Of a DNA stretch of 64,000 bases, positions 59,075-64,000 are shown in pieces. The DNA lies in NCBI RefSeq assembly GCF_008831285.2, contig NC_045144.1:2544001-2608000 (forward strand), in the 5' to 3' direction. This DNA comes from Nymphaea colorata. Its lineage: Eukaryota; Streptophyta; Magnoliopsida; Nymphaeales; Nymphaeaceae. Numbering within the stretch: the stretch's first letter is position 1; each line of letters begins with the position of its first letter. The notes beneath the pieces were generated by a model, which had not been told where the DNA came from, did not search any database, and was given only the letters and a program-made list of their open reading frames with translations. Position numbers and translations under genes: made by a program.

Positions 59075-59480
59075 TATCGTGAGCTGACAACTTCAAGCCC
59101 TTTGGCATGACAAGCATCTTATGCCATCACCCTTAAAACCATCGAAAGGGGTGTAGAGATCATTTGAAAAACAAAGTGCATAAATAACACAAAATTTGAA
59201 TAAAGAAAACTTGCATTGTATTTCTCTTGAAAAGCTTCTACATCATGATGAAGGTATGAAAAAAGAATAATCTCAAGTTACTTATATAAGGTTAGAGGAA
59301 GCCACTTATAAGATTCTTGCCAACCACCCAAAATAAGGAATCCCATTACACATACTTGAGACTAGATTGGACGGTGTTTTGTCGCATTTGAACACTTAAA
59401 CATAAACCAAAGACTCAACATAAACAAATGAAATACATAACAAAGCCATGGACTATATAGACTCTAGACACATGGGAATA
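59075..59480 (-). repeat. 5' LTR of the old gypsy
   Basis: 406 bp with the PBS complement GCTCTGATACCA at 59061-59072 two bases before it. Confidence 0.85.
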
Positions 59481-60757
59481 TTATCAACTTCTATAAAAAT
59501 AAAGCCTTGAAATTTAAAAAGGAGGTTGAAAATGAAAACATTTGAAACTGGATTTGGATTTACGGATCTGATGAGACAAGTCCATGCTATAAAATCTCAG
59601 GGCTTTAGTTCTCACATTTGATCTCTAAGTTGTTATAGTCAAGTTCCTCTAAATTCAAAATGTTTGTTTAACTCATTTTCTCTAAGAAATCATCTCTAGG
59701 ACTTCATCAAAGTCTGAAGGGGGTGTAGTGCACAATGATGGAAGTCCTTTCTTCCAATATTTGTTGAATTTTATAAAAAGGCCTTGACAAGTAAAAGGAA
59801 ATAGCTTTAAAACACTTACACCCTAATTCAGGATCTTTTAAATGTTGATCACTATCGCCCTAGGGTATGGATCAAGTTGCACAATTTTAGCTCAGCCTTT
59901 TAAAGGGCATTTTAGGGGTTAAGTTTGAAATCATTTTGCAATCAAATTGAAAAGCTTTTGAAAAGGGTATTTAAAATATCAAAGAGTAGTTTTAAAGATA
60001 AAAACAAAAATTAATTTTAATAGCACAAGAATTTATTAGATGTTAACCAAAATAGAGAACCACACTTGTACTTAAGAGCAAGTCATTGAAACCCCAGTGA
60101 ACGAATGGAAACAAGGGTGTCGATCTATAGCCATTGAAGAAGATGAATTAGGGTGCCTTTTGAAGCCACTGAAGCGTCAACTAGAGTGCATTATGAATGT
60201 AATGAAGACAACGTTAGGGCACACATCTGGACAAAGTTAGGGTGCACATCCAATGCCATTGACAATGGGGAAATAATTCATGTTTCTTCCCCACTCTCGC
60301 TCGATCTTCTACCCATGGAGTTCTGATTTCCTCACAATAAGGATGCTAACATTCAATTGATTTCCTCTCACTCTGGTTCAATCAAAAGATTTTTGGAGTT
60401 TGGACTCTCTCGATGTTTGCTTCATCTCTTAACTTTTGTCTGCAGCCCCTATTGTTGCTAGAGGCGTGCCAGAGAGGAGTAGGTTAGTTATTGTTCATCA
60501 TTGCTAACTCTCGAAATCATCGGTTGGCATCACCCTTTCCAAGCTATCACTCAGCCAAAGGAAGAAGATGACTCACAATCGCTCCACTGCTAGTTCTGCT
60601 CCTTGATCCCATTGAGGGTTTGTTTAATCATGTTCTTCCAAAGTCTAACACATCACTTCTCTCTAGGTCGTCACTCACCCAAATGAGGAAGATGACTTAT
60701 AGTTGCCCCGAGATGGACATCCTCTCTTGCATTGATAAGATGGTGAGGTGTCATCTC
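59481..60757. other. unidentified AT-rich sequence
   Basis: No coding region or borders recognised. Two diverged blocks near 60520 and 60670 (CACTCAGCCAAAGGAAGAAGATGACT against CACTCACCCAAATGAGGAAGATGACT, shown only in part of a longer match) suggest a local duplication. Confidence 0.4.
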
Positions 60758-61290
60758 TGTTAAAACAAAGAAACAAAAGACCAGAGAAGAATGGATTTGT
60801 GTCTCGTTTCTATATGTTGTTACAAAAGAAAATTATAGAGAATATACAAGGTTGTGCGATAAGGAGATCAACATTGTCATTTTCTTAAAAATAAGCAAAG
60901 AGATAAAAGTTAAGATATACATAAGAATTATAGGCATAATCTATAGTTGCAGTCGATGGAGGTTTCCCTAAACTATCATAAAATAGTTCATGCAGCCATT
61001 TTACTATGTTACACTACCCCTCAAGTAGGAGCTCCTGGGTCAAACCGACAGAACTTGTCTCTTAATTTAAGACAAATGCTTCTTTGCCTGAAACTTTAGT
61101 GAATATGTTGGCTACTTGCTCTTTGGGCTTCACATGTTTAGTGCATATTTCTTTTCTTTGAATTTTCTCTCAAACCACATGGCAATTCATTTCAATGTAT
61201 TTAGTTCTCTAATGAAATACAAGGTTGGCTGTCATATGTATGCAGCTTGATTGTTGCATAACAATTCCATAGGTTGTGTTTGCACCTCAC
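60758..61290 (-). mobile_element. 3' end of a decayed copia (LTR and RNase H tail)
   Basis: An LTR-like 256-bp segment 60758-61013 (TGTTAAAA...TGTTACA) is followed by a polypurine tract complement (CTACCCCTCAAGTAGGAG). Then comes - strand coding typical of the copia C-terminus (61030-61290) up to a region corresponding to the DNQSA-type motif. The coding is broken by stops and then by the insertion after about 61290. It resumes at 63767. Confidence 0.65.
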
Positions 61291-63766
61291 CCTATCCTCA
61301 GGGGCATCAGAATGCGAATCAGCAAAATTTTTGAATTAGGTTTTGAGAAAAATTTCAAGAGAAAGGGGTCCATTTGTCGGTATGAGATCCAACCGTTCCT
61401 ACCACCTTTAATAGAAATAATTGGACCGAGGACTAAAGATTATCTATCATGTACAAATTATTGATGCAAATTCTATATGCTTGTGCATTGAGGTTTTGGA
61501 TTTGAGAATTCAAAGTTCATTTTGAGCAAGTGATTTTGAACTTGTATTTGGAGTAAATTGAGACAAATGACAAATTATTTGAGAATTCTTTGGAGAGTTT
61601 TCAAATAGATTTGAAGACCAAAGTTTTGAATATATCATTTGAATGGGTATGAGATGAACAATGGTTATGGCTTTTATCCATGATTTTAAAGGTCAATTTG
61701 ACATTTTCGATCATAACTTGTAGGAAAAATTGGAGATTTTAAAGATTGAAATCGAATTTGTTGTGAACTCAAGATGATTCTTGAGTTGAAATTGTGGTCG
61801 TCATATGATCAACTTTTGAAAAATGGCCAAGTCACTTTAGCAAACTAAATTGATTTGAATTCTCTTTTGCCAAATCATGTGATTGGATCTAAGAAATTAG
61901 AAACTTCACATTTGATTAAGTAGAATTCATTTTTTTGATGAAACATGGGTTCCAAATTGTTAGAAGGCATATTTTTTTTAAACATGTTTTGGTCAAGATT
62001 GTGTATGCAATGCTTGTGTTTTCTTTGAAAATTAAGTGAAGTTTTCAAATTCTTGTTGTAATATAACTTGGTCACTTTTTTCAACTCAAATCTAGATCAC
62101 TTAATTTCTTGGGAAGGTGCTTGTGATTCTATCGACTTTGAGCGAGTGTGAATGTGTGAAATAAGAGGGGAGACTACATGAGACATGCATTCTTCACTCT
62201 CTCATAATCTCTCAAAGTTCAGTCATTTGGAACATTCGTGCTTCCTTCTCTCATAATCTCTCAAAGTCCACTCATATGAAACTAACATACAATCTACATA
62301 AAAAGATTGATTTCAATTAAAATGTAGGACTTTCTCTAAATGTGCATATCATATTCTTAAGCACAAGTATTAGAGATGCATCCATAAGCTTGAGTCTTGA
62401 ATAATGACGTCAAAACAATTGGAAATTATGTAAACGAAGATGAAATCATTCTTCAAAATATAGGGGAAACATGGATATTACCCACTTTCCTTTTAAAAAT
62501 TACCATAAAATCAGATTTTATTTTGATTTAAATGGTTTGAAATTAGAAATATTGATTTTAAGAATGTTCAATTCTTAGAGAATGATGAGATTCGAATTGG
62601 CTTCATATAAATTAAGTGTTCAAATGGGCCAAAGGGGCATATGCCTCTTGAGAACATACTTCGTTCATATCATGAAGTTTTAGAGACTTTTCTTTTTCCA
62701 AAACCACATTAAATTTCAGATCCTTGTGTGAAAAGATCTGTCCATTTCTTGGACGATTTCAGCACTTTTGATCTTGTTCTTTGGAGGATATTAAAATTGG
62801 GATCTTAAGTATGATTTTATGTTGTTCTTAAGACTTAATCAATCACATGGAAGTCTGAAAATTGATGAAAAAAATCAATAATTCCTAAAATGCTTTTAGG
62901 GAGCCGATTAGATAGGATTATAGCTTTTTATTGTTCTTCGAAGTATAGCCAATTTGTGACTAAAAATTAGCTTTCCAAGCATGTAAACTTTGAAATTTTT
63001 AAACTAGTCCTAGTGTAGTATGATCTGATTTTAGCAACTTGCATACACTTTACGTACGAATTACTGGAATAAGCAAATTTTAAGATGAAGTGAAAGTGAT
63101 TTCATAGCTTTGCACTATGAAAATCAACAAAATGATACTTTTTCTTAAAATCAGCTTGGAAACGTGTTCCAACCTCATTTTAAAAGAGAAACATGACTTT
63201 TAACTATAGGTCATACGTGCATATATATAACAATATATATATACACATTACCCCTCAAAATGAAAATTTTGATGAGGGACCACATAGCCTATGAATCATG
63301 ATGATTCATGGCTGAGTTTTTTATGTAGGGAGATTGAAAACTGGTTTCTAATCCCCTTTACCACTCTTGATCAATTGAATAAAAAAAGCATAGATCAAAA
63401 TAACTTTAAATGAAATGAAACAAGAGAACACTCAAGATGGTTCATCCCTAATTTTGCCATGCAAGTGTGGATCACATTCATAAGAATGTGTCCGTCCCTA
63501 ATGCGTCTGTCACATTACAATTGGATACAGATTTCAAATGAAATCTGTAATTGGATTTTGATTTCAAATCCTAATTTGGATCCGGTTTGGGCTCATAAAC
63601 CTACTTTGCAATTCGTATCACAAGTCAAATTTATGATTTGAATCTAAATTATTCTTTAGATTCAAAATTAGTTTTGAAATTGTAATTTTTCAAAATTCTT
63701 TTGTAAAATGTTGGCATTGCTTCAATTCTGATGTAGAAGAATTTGGGGTGTTAACTGGTTGATTAA
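61291..63766. mobile_element. unidentified 2.5 kb insertion in copia RNase H
   Basis: AT-rich sequence without recognised proteins, LTRs or clear terminal repeats, separating two colinear parts of a copia RNase H. Its status as one insertion is inferred from the split; the borders are approximate. Confidence 0.4.
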
Positions 63767-64000
63767 GAGAAATCCCAAGGTCTTTGAGAATATAGTTGAT
63801 CCATGTCATTTCTCATATGACTAGGGCCATGGCCCTTTACTCAGCATTTGTAAATGTTATTGACACTACTGTTTGCTTCTTAACTTTCCAAGAAGCAGGA
63901 CTATCACCAGTGTAGATACAAAACCTTGACATGGATCTCCTTGTCATGGGGCATGAAGCTATGAGTCACAAAATCCTCTTACAATAGGCTGATTTTTAGC
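63767..64000 (-). pseudogene. copia RNase H fragment, continues beyond the window
   Basis: On the - strand: FCIYTGDSPASWKVKKQTVV, then a degenerate NAE-stop-RAMA segment and EMTWINYILKDLG. This is the SSAEAEYRA-type core of copia RNase H with two stops. It is the part expected upstream of 61290, so both belong to one element. Confidence 0.7.

Larger units (their letters stand above)
54053..59480 (-). mobile_element. old Ty3/gypsy element with chromodomain remnant
   Basis: LTRs of equal length (406 bp) at 54053-54458 and 59075-59480 are colinear but strongly diverged. On the - strand the iMet PBS (complement of 59061-59072) follows the 5' LTR, and a purine tract (GAAGGAGGAGCA) precedes the 3' LTR. 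Order on the - strand is gag, protease, RT, RNase H, integrase, chromodomain-like end, which defines gypsy of the chromovirus type. Flanks CTATT and TTATC no longer match clearly. Confidence 0.9.

Overview
This is nuclear DNA from a land plant, very probably a flowering plant with a transposon-rich genome. The evidence is one split plant gene (ASI1-like), plant-type Ty1/copia and Ty3/gypsy elements primed by initiator tRNA-Met, and many AT-rich non-coding stretches. Nothing fixes the species.

The main host gene is on the + strand. Nine exons can be joined in phase from 1176 to the stop at 37376-37378. They encode the C-terminal part of a BAH domain, a long Lys/Ser-rich linker, an RRM and a conserved C-terminal tail. 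This is the architecture of ANTI-SILENCING 1 (ASI1, also IBM2 or SG1). The first exons, with the start of the BAH domain, lie upstream of the window. Two introns are very large: intron 2 (2373-20081, 17.7 kb) and intron 6 (24249-36895, 12.6 kb). Both are full of nested retrotransposons. In Arabidopsis ASI1 is the factor needed for full-length transcription through introns that carry heterochromatic transposons, so the gene may need its own product.

Intron 2 holds three things. (i) A non-autonomous LTR element (3284-9471, target duplication ACTAG) that carries an intronless, decayed copy of a PHD-finger gene, and is itself interrupted by a small TIR element and a 3 kb solo LTR. (ii) A copia element (9667-19716). 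(iii) A nearly intact antisense copia nested inside it (14201-19413). Intron 4 has a fragment of the same TIR family. Intron 6 has a decayed gypsy element whose LTR was hit by a hAT-like TIR element (28907-34281), which was in turn hit by an antisense copia (from 29242). A second, inverted TIR copy follows at 34708-35423.

Downstream of ASI1, a second 3 kb solo LTR (39119-46916) is split by a young copia (41448-46467). After it come a gypsy gag scrap, two exon-like segments near 48.8-49 kb, a decayed tandem array (49.5-50.65 kb), an old chromodomain-type gypsy element on the - strand (54053-59480), and the 3' end of a decayed copia (60758 to the window end) split by an unidentified insertion. 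No rRNA, tRNA, CRISPR or prokaryotic features were seen.

Exact target-site duplications were found for five insertions, and an 8-bp near-match for a sixth. Together with LTR divergence they give a readable order of insertion. All identifications come from reading the sequence and from knowledge of the families; no database search was run.
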